Source of the DNA: Deltaproteobacteria bacterium RBG_16_54_11
Lineage (GTDB): Bacteria > Desulfobacterota > B13-G15 > RBG-16-54-18
Direction of reading: 5' to 3'
NCBI GenBank assembly: GCA_001797905.1
Contig: MGQS01000131.1
Location: 11,889-28,229, forward strand
DNA: 16,341 nt
Part shown: positions 8,018-14,701 of the stretch, piece by piece
Position numbering within the stretch: position 1 is the stretch's first letter
Layout of the letters: every line of letters starts with the position of its first letter
Translations under genes and position numbers: made by a program
Notes under the pieces: model-generated
Seen by the model: only the letters and a program-made list of their open reading frames with translations
Databases searched by the model: none
Told to the model about the DNA's origin: nothing

Positions 8018-9178
8018 TCAATTGTCAAGGCCTAACACACCCTCTTCACCGAAACAAAGGGAATTATCCACCGTCTGTTTTAGGGGTGCTGTATCGGCAG
8101 CCCTCTGGAATTGAAAGTCGGGATCGATGGGTCGGGAAAAATTGGTTAAGGGCGCCACTTGAAACCCAAGGCTGTTCGCCAGAGGCATGATGCTCCTGGC
8201 AAATGCCATGTCTACCGGCCCCACGTGGTGCGCTTGATCGCCGGACAAGGTACTGACGACGGTTTCGGTCAGGCATGCGAAGCTCGTGCCGCGAGGCGGA
8301 CCCATCTTGAACCGGAGATTGATGTCGGCTATGGACATATAGCCCCCGTCGACGCGAAGCACATCAGGCCTCTGGTTGCAGACTTCTTGGCCCATGTTGT
8401 GGGGCTGGGCCATATCCACTACGATGGCGTTTTCCTTGAGGTCCTCCGGACCGACAATGTACCCATCGGACGTGGTCGACAAGATCACGATGTCCGCCTC
8501 CCGGATTGCGGAATTGTCCGCAGAGCAGCTGATCTGGCCCTGAAAGCAGCCAATCAATTCTCGGCTGACTGCCGCCAGCTTGTTGTGGTTATGGCCGGTA
8601 AGAATCATGGTATGCGGATTCAGCTCGGCTAGCAAGAGAGTCGCGGCCTTGCCCACAATGCCATAGGCACCGACCACTGCTATGGTAGCAGCGGTAATGT
8701 CGATACCTTTTAGCCGGCAACACTCAATAACGATAGGAACAGCGCTTGCTGACGATAAAGCATCGCCGTGAGTAATGTGGGCCTTGATGCCGGGATGCTT
8801 TACGACCGACAGCCCATTGCGGGTCATAGGCGCGGTATAGGCGCCCAAACCAATGTGTCCCGCGCCTAGTTTGTTCTGAGCAAATAGTATAGCCTCGATA
8901 ATCCGTCGTTCCACCAAATGGCGATCCAACTCTTTCATCTGCTTGCCGCTCAAAAGAACGGCGACGATATACCCTTCTGCTTTTCCGCCGAAAACATCGA
9001 AATGGGAACAGATCGTGTAGCCCATCCTTCCGCTCAGGTGCTTGAGTATCCACTCCGATGGTTTTTTGGGAGTGATCTTCATACCCAGCTCTTCACCGAT
9101 TCTGAGCACCTTGCCGACACGACGACCGAAATCGTCGATGATCCTCGGATGGATCATAAATGCAAACTTACGTGCCAT
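8018..9178 (-). CDS. Long-chain acyl-ACP reductase (AAR)-like NAD(P)-dependent reductase
   Basis: A 386-residue cytoplasmic protein. It has a Rossmann nucleotide-binding loop GAYGIVG (170-176) followed by LLLAELNPHTMILTGHN. Upstream is a glycine-rich catalytic half, GHIGLGAYTAPMTRNG and THGDALSSASA, and downstream the segment TSFACLTETVV (298-308). Recalled cyanobacterial acyl-ACP reductase has the same order, with a similar ACFAES segment carrying the cysteine (C294) that forms the acyl-thioester; here that residue is C302. In that family the product is a fatty aldehyde. The aldehyde-deformylating oxygenase partner of cyanobacteria is absent, so another aldehyde use, or a different substrate, is likely. 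Start ATG 9178 has a purine-rich GAAGGAA upstream and a good promoter at 9240-9266. Confidence 0.7.
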   Translation of the reverse strand: MARKFAFMIHPRIIDDFGRRVGKVLRIGEELGMKITPKKPSEWILKHLSGRMGYTICSHFDVFGGKAEGYIVAVLLSGKQMKELDRHLVERRIIEAILFAQNKLGAGHIGLGAYTAPMTRNGLSVVKHPGIKAHITHGDALSSASAVPIVIECCRLKGIDITAATIAVVGAYGIVGKAATLLLAELNPHTMILTGHNHNKLAAVSRELIGCFQGQISCSADNSAIREADIVILSTTSDGYIVGPEDLKENAIVVDMAQPHNMGQEVCNQRPDVLRVDGGYMSIADINLRFKMGPPRGTSFACLTETVVSTLSGDQAHHVGPVDMAFARSIMPLANSLGFQVAPLTNFSRPIDPDFQFQRAADTAPLKQTVDNSLCFGEEGVLGLDN

Positions 9179-9239
9179 TTCGTTCCTTCTTTCCTTATTT
9201 TTCAGTGTCCCCGTCTAAAGCCGAGCGCGAATTGTATTC

Positions 9240-9266
9240 TTTATAACAAGATTAAGATAATGTCAA
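9240..9266 (-). promoter_or_regulatory. Promoter for the acyl-ACP-reductase-like gene
   Basis: On the minus strand a perfect TTGACA (9261-9266) is followed 15 nt later by TATAAA (9240-9245), about 62 nt before the ATG. The spacer is shorter than the 17-nt optimum. The surrounding DNA is AT-rich, as expected. Confidence 0.5.
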
Positions 9267-9339
9267 GAATAAAGAGCTTATCCCTCCCCCTACACCCATC
9301 TGTTTGGATGCTTCTCTCTTAGTAATGACGCTGAGCACT

Positions 9340-9362
9340 GCAGAAATTGTGAAAATTTCCGC
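9340..9362 (-). terminator. Weak hairpin just 3' of the MBL-fold gene
   Basis: An imperfect inverted repeat (GCxGAAAT / ATTTCxGC, 7-nt loop) begins 7 bp beyond the stop codon of the hydrolase gene. There is no U-tract, so intrinsic termination is doubtful; it may simply stabilise the 3' end. Confidence 0.25.
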
Positions 9363-9368
9363 AATGAT

Positions 9369-10169
9369 CTAGCGATGCTTTTTCAAAAATGACTTGACCA
9401 GGTTGAGAGAGGAAAACTGCTGTTGAGTCATTTCTGCAATAAAGCCCTCTTCGCCAAAGATTTCCTGCCTTATGTGCTCGCTACTCATGCCGTTGCTGTA
9501 AAGCTCTTCAATCCTGGCACCCAGCTCTTCGAGGTAGGTAATCAATCTATCCAGCTTTTCAGCAGGGTCCTTCACAACATGGGTGGGGGCCGGAAATATG
9601 ATGCGTGGATTAAGTGCCCGCAATTTTTTGAGGTCTGCTATAACCTGCCACATGTCGTCATTGGGACGACAGACCACCGGCTTCGTGGTTACATAGAGAT
9701 CACCCGTGAAGAGCCAGCCGTTCTTTCTCTCGAATAAGCAGATATGGTCAAGATCATGCCCCGGGGTCGGTATAACTTCAAATCGATGGCTCTCTGTATC
9801 AATATGATCGCCGATAGGTTTTACTTCACTGGGCACAGGGTAGCCCCATACCTCCTCCTGGTAAGGATACAGCTTGGCAGCCTTATTAATTTTGTCTATG
9901 GCGAGAGGATGAGCATATATATCGATTCCATAGGCATCCTGAAGGAATTTATTGGCAGATATATGGTCTTCATGAAAATGGGTATTCACCGCCACTTTTA
10001 CTGCCTTGTCATGTAAGAACCGGACCAGTTCTTCTGCCGTATGAGCCGGTCCGGTGTCAACCAGCAGGCCGTCTACAAGATAAGCGCAGACCCAGGCTCC
10101 CGTCGGGAAATCGGGATAGCGGCTCATCCTGATTTGCAGGACTTCGCCATACGGTGTTGCAGAAATCAT
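9369..10169 (-). CDS. Metallo-beta-lactamase-fold hydrolase
   Basis: A 266-residue protein with the complete metal-ligand set of the superfamily: THFHEDH (H64, H66, D68, H69), H138 in PTPGHD, D157 in FTGDLY, and H197 in PAPTHVV. It therefore probably binds two metal ions (Zn or Fe) and hydrolyses a thioester, ester or similar bond. The C-terminal 65 residues are helical (LDRLITYLEELGARIEEL). The substrate cannot be deduced. It starts at ATG 10169 with a weak AGGGAA upstream. It lies between the reductase-like and radical SAM genes on the same strand, but gaps of about 160-190 bp on each side argue against tight coupling. Confidence 0.85.
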   Translation of the reverse strand: MISATPYGEVLQIRMSRYPDFPTGAWVCAYLVDGLLVDTGPAHTAEELVRFLHDKAVKVAVNTHFHEDHISANKFLQDAYGIDIYAHPLAIDKINKAAKLYPYQEEVWGYPVPSEVKPIGDHIDTESHRFEVIPTPGHDLDHICLFERKNGWLFTGDLYVTTKPVVCRPNDDMWQVIADLKKLRALNPRIIFPAPTHVVKDPAEKLDRLITYLEELGARIEELYSNGMSSEHIRQEIFGEEGFIAEMTQQQFSSLNLVKSFLKKHR

Positions 10170-10284
10170 TCCGTCTTATTCCCTGCTAGAATAGTGCGAG
10201 AATTATAACTATTCCCCTTGGGGCCGGACCATGCCAGTCTCTTGAAAGTGTTCCCACAAGGTTCGGATTCCTCTTGTGCCTTTA

Positions 10285-10327
10285 TTATCAAATAGTTATT
10301 TAGGCCCGGCTCCAGGGCCCATGGACT
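10285..10327. repeat. Repeat copy A, 3' of the BioB-like gene
   Basis: It shares ATCAAATAGTTA with copy B at 12330-12370. The 26 bases after that core align without gaps and differ only by transitions. Copy A can fold GGCCC / GGGCC with a 7-nt loop. It ends 4 bp from the stop codon of the radical SAM gene. The style (short palindrome next to AT-rich core) is that of REP-type elements. Confidence 0.6.
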
Positions 10328-10330
10328 TTT

Positions 10331-11332
10331 TTACTCATGGCCGTTGTAATACCGGGAAGGTCCTTGGTATATGTCCCACCCGCACTCGTGAAAGAGCGCG
10401 CGGCAGGTCTCCACAGTCTCGCCCCTGCCTTCTTCGGTCCTTTCTTTTGTGTCTCGCGGGTTGGCGCCGGCTTCCGCCCAGAAGAGGTTGGCGCCGGCAA
10501 GGCCACCAAGCGTGCAGGGTTCATGTGTGCAGTTTCCGAGCACCGCTCTTGGCATGCCCAGTCGCGTGACGGCTACGATCTGCGCCATGCGCAGCTCGCT
10601 GATCGTCCCTCGCTTGGCAATCTCGGTGCCGGGAATGGGGATGCGCCTGGCCGCACCGCTGTACGACGGATTGAAGGAGGCCGTGAAAAGAATCATGTCG
10701 GCCAGTTCCTCGCTGGTATGTTCGGGACCGACTGGCTCAACACAGGTTCCCACCTTCAGCCCAACCTCCTGAAAATGGTGAATGCTCTCCTTTCTCTTCT
10801 CCGGGGAGAGGACCGAATCGATACCTTCGCGCAGTCGCAGGGCGTGGTAGACACCCGCATACCCAGCCTCCCTTATCTTTCGCGCGTTGGCAAGAGATTG
10901 ATCACCGATATTGGCAATGAGTACCGTGGTCGGGTCTAGGTTCATACGAATCTCACAAGATATTTCGAGAAAGAGATCAAACGGATAGTGTGCCGTGGTC
11001 ATGACGAATACTGCATTCGCGCCATCTTTCTCGAACTGCCGCGCGTAGGCGACGGCCTCTTCCGCTGTCAAACGAGTCTCCTCGGAGAAAACCCCGTTCT
11101 TTTGCGCGAAGGCGCAAAACACACAGTTGCCGGGGCAAGGTGCCAAGTTTAGTGCTAGTTGGGCATGCACTTCGGCTCTATTCCCGGTTAACTCCTTTGA
11201 GATTCGATTGCTTTCGGCCATTACGAGGTAAGACTCTGAAGCATCAGGTGCCATCGAGAGCAGATGTATCAACGCCTTCCGGGACAGTTGTTCGCCGTCC
11301 TGTGTTTTACGTATCAGATCCTGAATATCCAT
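10331..11332 (-). CDS. BioB/HydE-like radical SAM enzyme
   Basis: A 333-residue radical SAM protein. The cluster motif CPGNCVFC (C66, C70, C73) binds the [4Fe-4S] that reduces SAM. The overall pattern resembles the biotin synthase/HydE/PylB group: KDGANAVFVMTTAH, ANARKIREAGYAGVYHALRL, VGLKVGTCVEPVGPEHTSEE, then a C-terminal segment with PRAVLGNCTHEPC and AEAGANPRDT. Further cysteines (C126, C197, C268, C273) could bind an auxiliary cluster, as in BioB, though BioB's exact second-cluster set is not obvious. ATG 11332 is chosen because AAGGAG lies 10 nt upstream; an open frame running further upstream overlaps the membrane gene. The reaction is unassigned; with no bio genes here, biotin synthesis is unlikely. 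It is probably co-transcribed with the membrane gene 56 bp upstream. Confidence 0.75.
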   Translation of the reverse strand: MDIQDLIRKTQDGEQLSRKALIHLLSMAPDASESYLVMAESNRISKELTGNRAEVHAQLALNLAPCPGNCVFCAFAQKNGVFSEETRLTAEEAVAYARQFEKDGANAVFVMTTAHYPFDLFLEISCEIRMNLDPTTVLIANIGDQSLANARKIREAGYAGVYHALRLREGIDSVLSPEKRKESIHHFQEVGLKVGTCVEPVGPEHTSEELADMILFTASFNPSYSGAARRIPIPGTEIAKRGTISELRMAQIVAVTRLGMPRAVLGNCTHEPCTLGGLAGANLFWAEAGANPRDTKERTEEGRGETVETCRALFHECGWDIYQGPSRYYNGHE

Positions 11333-11388
11333 ACAGTTTTTGCTCCTTCTGTGATCAGCGAATGCCCGGCACTTCCGCATACCGAGGT

Positions 11389-11784
11389 TCAAGATTTTAT
11401 TATCGTCCCGACAATCGCACCTGCGGCAATTGTTTCGATCAAGCTGCCAAAGAACCAGCTCCAGGCGAGCGTCAAAGGAATCGGCATGTAGCTGTAGGAG
11501 CCGAACCCCATGGATATACCGGTGGCCAGGCCGAAGAGCGCCCCGAATTGAATGCCCGATGCCGGTGATTTCTTTCCGACCAGGAGCCCATAGATCAGCA
11601 CGAAACAAGCGGCGAATACCAACGTGACGAAATACATCAGAGGCCTGTTCATTTGGTCCATCGGACGCCACAGGTTGGCTGTGGCCTCATAGGTGGACCG
11701 AAGAAGCAATCCGTGCAGGAAAAAATCCAGAATAGACCACGCGATAAACACCCCTACAACAGCCAAGATTGTTCTTTTTGTCAT
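11389..11784 (-). CDS. Small four-helix membrane protein, unknown function
   Basis: A 131-residue protein with four hydrophobic helices, at about 5-25, 50-70, 78-98 and 108-128. Conserved-looking features are SILDFFLHGLLL with STYEATANLWRP after the first helix and GFGSYSYMPIPLTLAWSW before the last. I know similar short membrane proteins in Desulfobacterota but no function. AAAGGAG lies 8 nt before the ATG at 11784. A strong 18-bp palindrome lies 60-75 bp upstream, possibly an operator. It is upstream of and probably co-transcribed with the BioB-like enzyme. Confidence 0.7.
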   Translation of the reverse strand: MTKRTILAVVGVFIAWSILDFFLHGLLLRSTYEATANLWRPMDQMNRPLMYFVTLVFAACFVLIYGLLVGKKSPASGIQFGALFGLATGISMGFGSYSYMPIPLTLAWSWFFGSLIETIAAGAIVGTIIKS

Positions 11785-11842
11785 GAGCCTTACTCCTTTC
11801 TATTGGAGTCCAACAATGTTTATATGGTTCCTTATAATACCC

Positions 11843-11860
11843 CAAATATTGTTATATTTG
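11843..11860. promoter_or_regulatory. Palindromic operator candidate upstream of the membrane gene
   Basis: CAAATAT-TGTT-ATATTTG is a perfect 7-bp inverted repeat. It overlaps a second one, TTTGC-CATA-GCAAA, at 11856-11869, and lies next to an AT-rich TATTAT box (11833-11838 region). Its position 60-75 bp before the ATG suits a repressor or activator site. The regulator is unknown. Confidence 0.4.
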
Positions 11861-12007
11861 CCATAGCAAAAAAGTGCCTGTCCAATGTCAGGCATCAGTG
11901 CAACGCGTCTGGTGCGCCGCCGGCTGATGCTCTTGTTCGACAAATGATTTTCAAATCTTGCTTTTTTATCTATACACCCGAAGAAGGTAGACACAGCTGT
12001 CGAAGAT

Positions 12008-12250
12008 TCAGAGGTGCGGATCCATGTGTCCCGGTCCGCCGCATTCTGGCGTATAGCAGGTTACGTTTCTAAATAAACACTTCTTTTTGCATGCCGGACA
12101 TACCTCCGGTGGGGCAGAAGCCGGTACGGTATAACCGCATTCATCGCATTTCCAAAATGTTTGCCCGCATTCAGGGCAGATATCATCCTGAAACTCTTCT
12201 GTTGACGTATATCCGCAATTCGCGCATATCTTTTCATCTGGTTTCGGCAT
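12008..12250 (-). CDS. Rubredoxin-like multi-zinc-ribbon protein
   Basis: An 80-residue cysteine-rich protein with 11 cysteines. CxxC knuckles are at C9/C12, C25/C28, C35/C38 and C51/C54, plus C58, C65 and C70. The middle segment, FWKCDECGYTVPA then PPEVCPACKKKC, is the typical rubredoxin-like knuckle pair, followed by NVTCYTPECGGPG. It probably binds zinc or iron and may transfer electrons or sense redox state. GAGGAGG lies 5 nt before the ATG. Similar proteins are widespread in anaerobic Desulfobacterota (from memory). No partner oxidoreductase is adjacent. Confidence 0.75.
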   Translation of the reverse strand: MPKPDEKICANCGYTSTEEFQDDICPECGQTFWKCDECGYTVPASAPPEVCPACKKKCLFRNVTCYTPECGGPGHMDPHL

Positions 12251-12329
12251 GTTGGCCTCCTCTCATCAATTAATCTTCGACATACTCCATTCTAAGATCC
12301 CAATAGGCGCCATAATTCACCTTTTTTTT

Positions 12330-12370
12330 AATATCAAATAGTTACCTGGGTCCGACCCCAGAGTCTATGG
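12330..12370. repeat. Repeat copy B, 3' of the SbtM-like gene
   Basis: The counterpart of copy A at 10285-10327: identical ATCAAATAGTTA core and a 26-bp flank that differs from copy A only by transitions. Here the flank carries a GGGTC / GACCC palindrome, the form often seen next to REP-associated transposases. It is 24 bp from the stop codon of the maturase gene. Confidence 0.6.
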
Positions 12371-12393
12371 GATCAAGAGTCTTGCCCCGCAGC

Positions 12394-14025
12394 TTACATA
12401 TCAATAAAACAATGGGGGTCGCGGTCATGAAATACATCGAGACCGTGACCGTAGGTGACTGCCATGCAGCCACCGCATACCGGGCAAAGGGAGCACGCGC
12501 GGCACGCGCTGCTTCCAGCGCGGTAGCGACGAGCGATCGCAGAGTCGTAGATATCGGCGAGGCCCTGCTCGTGGATGCTGCCGATAAGAGAGGGGAATTT
12601 CCGGCAGGCATGCACCTCACCATCGGCGAGGAGAGTCATAAAGTTAAAGGCGGCCCCGCACCCAAACCCGGTACACCCGCCGAAAGTTCCTTTTCCCCGC
12701 TGCTGCAGGATGATGTTGATTAGATTGTCTTTCAGGCTGATGATGGGGTTATCACCGACAGCCTCCAGAAATTGTTTCAGAAAAACTGCATACCGATCGC
12801 TTGTGGGAAGCTGCAGGTTCGCCCCCTCTCCAACTTGCGAGAGGCGGTTAAAGGTAAAGGAATTAGTCAGCTCGCGGAGGATCTCTGCGAGCGGCAGGAC
12901 CTGATCGATGTTGTCCTTCGTGAGCGTAAGCATCACCATAGAGTAGACGCCGAGGTCACGCAGGACCTTAAGGAACTCGATGGACCGTTGGAAGTGACCG
13001 GCCCCACGAATATCATCATTGTGTTCAGGGAGTCCCTCCAGGCTGATCTGAACATGGTCTAAGGGCTGAATGGCAAGCAATTCCTCTATCCGCTCCCGTG
13101 GTGTCGGATTTCCAAGAATGGATAGCAAAAATCCGCGCTCTGACGCGGCGCGATAGACCTCCGTAAAGTGTGGATACAAGAGCGGATTGCCCCCGGAGAA
13201 ACTGATATACCCTCGCACGCATCTCTGCGCACAAAACTCCTGAAACTCATCAAGGATTCTCGGGGCCTGATCCAGTTGTAATGGTGATCGATCACTGCGA
13301 TCATAACAGTGTTTACAGTGCAGATCACATGCCTGGGTGATGTGCCATTGAAGGATGAAGCTAGGGGATGACAGGAAAGACTCATCAACATCCTCTCCAA
13401 CTGCAAATCTGGCGGAATCTCGCCGGATTCGTGAGGGAGGCGTAAGGAGAAGCCCCTTTACGACGGCCCGGCTTACCGCATTCCCTACCGCTGCAGGCAG
13501 CACCGTGCCCTTTGCAGCCACCTCTCGCATACTGATCCCCTCGGACACCATTTTGAGAACCAGGAGATCCTCATCGGATGCAGCGCGGACCCATACATCC
13601 CTGCTTTTCGGATCCAACCAGGCCAAAACCCATTCTTCGCCTGGTTCCGGTCTTACCACAGCCGTATCTCCCTGCTTATGTATGAGTGACGGGAGGTTTC
13701 TCCATGGAAGCTGGAGCACACGGATGGTGGGGTTCAGCATGAGTTGGTTCGCACTCGAGGGGAGGTCCTCTCCTGTCAGCATCACCTGATGGAGGGCCCA
13801 CTCCAATCGGGCGAGCGCAGGGAGAAATGCGGTAGCACCGGAGTTCTCCACGTGCTGTTCGAGAAGATCTGGTACTATTTCAGGTTTTCGCTCTGCAGTA
13901 CACGCCGTGACGATCCGATCCCACGTATCTATATCCAGGAGTAATCGACATACGGGGTAGATCGCCTCGATGCCCTGTGGAGGAGAGGATTTTTTGCGAG
14001 CCTTCTTCTTGTGATGCGAGGTCAA
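12394..14025 (-). CDS. sbtM: Radical SAM/SPASM peptide maturase (SbtM-type)
   Basis: A 543-residue protein. Residues 1 to about 215 form an N-terminal region with a helical part (YPVCRLLLDIDTWDR) and then a PqqD-like winged-helix look around 145-200. The radical SAM domain starts with WHITQACDLHCKHC (C233, C237, C240) and continues with FSGGNPLLYPHF and VQISLEGL. The C-terminal SPASM region has nine cysteines (C451, C456, C474, C508, C511, C514, C517, C520, C539), enough for two auxiliary [4Fe-4S] clusters. Such enzymes modify ribosomal peptides. The selenopeptide gene directly upstream is the obvious substrate, and together they match the selenobiotic / thio(seleno)oxazole SbtA-SbtM pairing that I recall. 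The start is a TTG at 14025 with AGAGGGG about 6 nt upstream; the frame stays open further upstream, so the start is uncertain. Confidence 0.8.
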   Translation of the reverse strand: MTSHHKKKARKKSSPPQGIEAIYPVCRLLLDIDTWDRIVTACTAERKPEIVPDLLEQHVENSGATAFLPALARLEWALHQVMLTGEDLPSSANQLMLNPTIRVLQLPWRNLPSLIHKQGDTAVVRPEPGEEWVLAWLDPKSRDVWVRAASDEDLLVLKMVSEGISMREVAAKGTVLPAAVGNAVSRAVVKGLLLTPPSRIRRDSARFAVGEDVDESFLSSPSFILQWHITQACDLHCKHCYDRSDRSPLQLDQAPRILDEFQEFCAQRCVRGYISFSGGNPLLYPHFTEVYRAASERGFLLSILGNPTPRERIEELLAIQPLDHVQISLEGLPEHNDDIRGAGHFQRSIEFLKVLRDLGVYSMVMLTLTKDNIDQVLPLAEILRELTNSFTFNRLSQVGEGANLQLPTSDRYAVFLKQFLEAVGDNPIISLKDNLINIILQQRGKGTFGGCTGFGCGAAFNFMTLLADGEVHACRKFPSLIGSIHEQGLADIYDSAIARRYRAGSSACRACSLCPVCGGCMAVTYGHGLDVFHDRDPHCFIDM

Positions 14026-14152
14026 GAATAACCCCTCTGCCTTTCCGAATCTAACACAGGAGAGGGGGGCCAGGGGGGATCGCTCCGAGCCGGTTCAAGG
14101 GAACAGGTTCTGTCTCAGCGGTTTCTATTTTTTTATACTCAATTCGCTAATT

Positions 14153-14171
14153 ATAGTGCAACCTGCACTAT
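14153..14171 (-). promoter_or_regulatory. SECIS element 2 (for Sec62)
   Basis: ATAGTGCA-GGT-TGCACTAT: a perfect 8-bp stem with a GGU apical loop, starting 14 nt after the second in-frame UGA (14186-14188). An AAT/ATT extension below an A-A mismatch is possible. It begins at the last base of the UAA stop and so lies in the 3' UTR, which leaves its sequence free of coding constraint. The arms share no sequence with SECIS 1, only the GGU loop. Confidence 0.75.
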
Positions 14172-14371
14172 TATTTTGGACCCCCTCAGCCACTTGAGGG
14201 TTGCTCTGATTGTTGTTTCTGCTGTTCCTTATGGGTGCCACCGGCACCCGATTTGCCCTCTCAACTGCTCCCGGTTTTCTTTGGGCAACCGATGAGGGTA
14301 AGGCTTGCCCCTGCAACCAGGCTGGCGATACAGAGCCCTGACAGGAGCTTCTTAAGGTCCCGTGTATCCAT
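14171..14371 (-). CDS. sbtA: SbtA-type selenocysteine RiPP precursor peptide (two Sec)
   Basis: A 66-residue peptide read through two in-frame UGA codons: U37 (14261-14263) and U62 (14186-14188). The N-terminal half, MDTRDLKKLLSGLCIASLVA then GASLTLIGCPKK, is a leader with a hydrophobic stretch (13-27). The C-terminal half has the two motifs GSSUEGKSG and SSGUGGPK, joined by a Gln-rich linker. AAGGAGG (14377-14383) lies 5 nt before the ATG. A SECIS hairpin follows each UGA. The peptide matches the selenobiotic/SbtA family that I recall, whose members carry Cys or Sec in Gly-Ser contexts and sit next to SbtM. It is predicted to be the substrate of the maturase encoded 145 bp downstream, with chemistry at the Sec (and C29) residues inferred only. 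Standard callers would miss it because each UGA looks like a stop. Confidence 0.85.
14233..14249 (-). promoter_or_regulatory. SECIS element 1 (for Sec37)
   Basis: GGGTGCC-GGT-GGCACCC: a perfect 7-bp stem with a GGU apical loop, 17 nt in all, starting 11 nt after the UGA at 14261-14263. This agrees with the minimal E. coli fdhF SECIS as I recall it (17-nt upper hairpin, GGU in the loop, 11-nt spacing), which SelB binds. It lies inside the coding region and encodes the Gly-Ala-Gly-Gly-Thr stretch. Confidence 0.85.
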
Positions 14372-14435
14372 TCCTACCTCCTTCTCAATGCTCGAAGCGC
14401 TCCCCGCTAACCCCCCTTATTGATCAGCGAAGACC

Positions 14436-14448
14436 AATACTTAGTATT
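14436..14448. promoter_or_regulatory. Palindromic operator candidate upstream of sbtA
   Basis: AATACT-T-AGTATT is a perfect 6-bp inverted repeat, 65-78 bp before the sbtA start. About 60 bp further upstream is a TTGACA (14509-14514, minus strand) with only a weak -10 (AAAGAT, 17 nt on). The palindrome would then lie in the leader or just after the transcription start. The regulator is unknown. Confidence 0.35.
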
Positions 14449-14533
14449 AAGTTTTTCTATAGCAAACGCATGCTTTTATAAGAAAATCTTTACCCATCTC
14501 CATTGTTTTGTCAAGGTTTTATCTTGAGCAAAA

Positions 14534-14696
14534 ACAAGGGGACGGTGTTTCCGGATGAACTTACCATTCCACGCCCCATCATCTAGTGCAAGATCCCGGG
14601 AGCATCGAACCTCGGCTACCTCAGCATATTTCAGTTTTATGCCACGCAACATTCCTTTCCCAAAGTCAACTCAGAAACAATGTCCCCAATGTCCCT
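14534..14696 (-). pseudogene. Decayed REP-associated tyrosine transposase (RAYT) remnant
   Basis: Read from the ATG at 14627-14625 downwards, the minus strand gives MLR*PRFDAPGILH*MMGRGM, an unmistakable copy of the RAYT/IS200-like transposase start (family form MPRKPRFDAPGILHH then GRGIER), with two stop codons. After about 21 codons the similarity ends at AAACACCGTCCCC (14538-14550 region). A GGGGACATTGTTTC-like stretch lies on the other side (14671-14696). Both are of the kind found at RAYT element ends. The element is therefore an internally deleted remnant, now a small non-autonomous insert between the selenopeptide and the flavoprotein gene. Confidence 0.65.
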
Positions 14697-14701
14697 CCCG
14701 A

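Noticed and set aside
10337..10939. 200-residue plus-strand frame opposite the BioB-like gene
   Set aside because: It is antisense to a well-supported radical SAM gene with conserved motifs; the plus frame has no motif or ribosome binding site.
14125..14316. 63-residue minus-strand frame over the selenopeptide
   Set aside because: It is frame-shifted relative to sbtA; it lacks a Shine-Dalgarno, leader features and sensible composition, while the UGA-containing frame has all of them.
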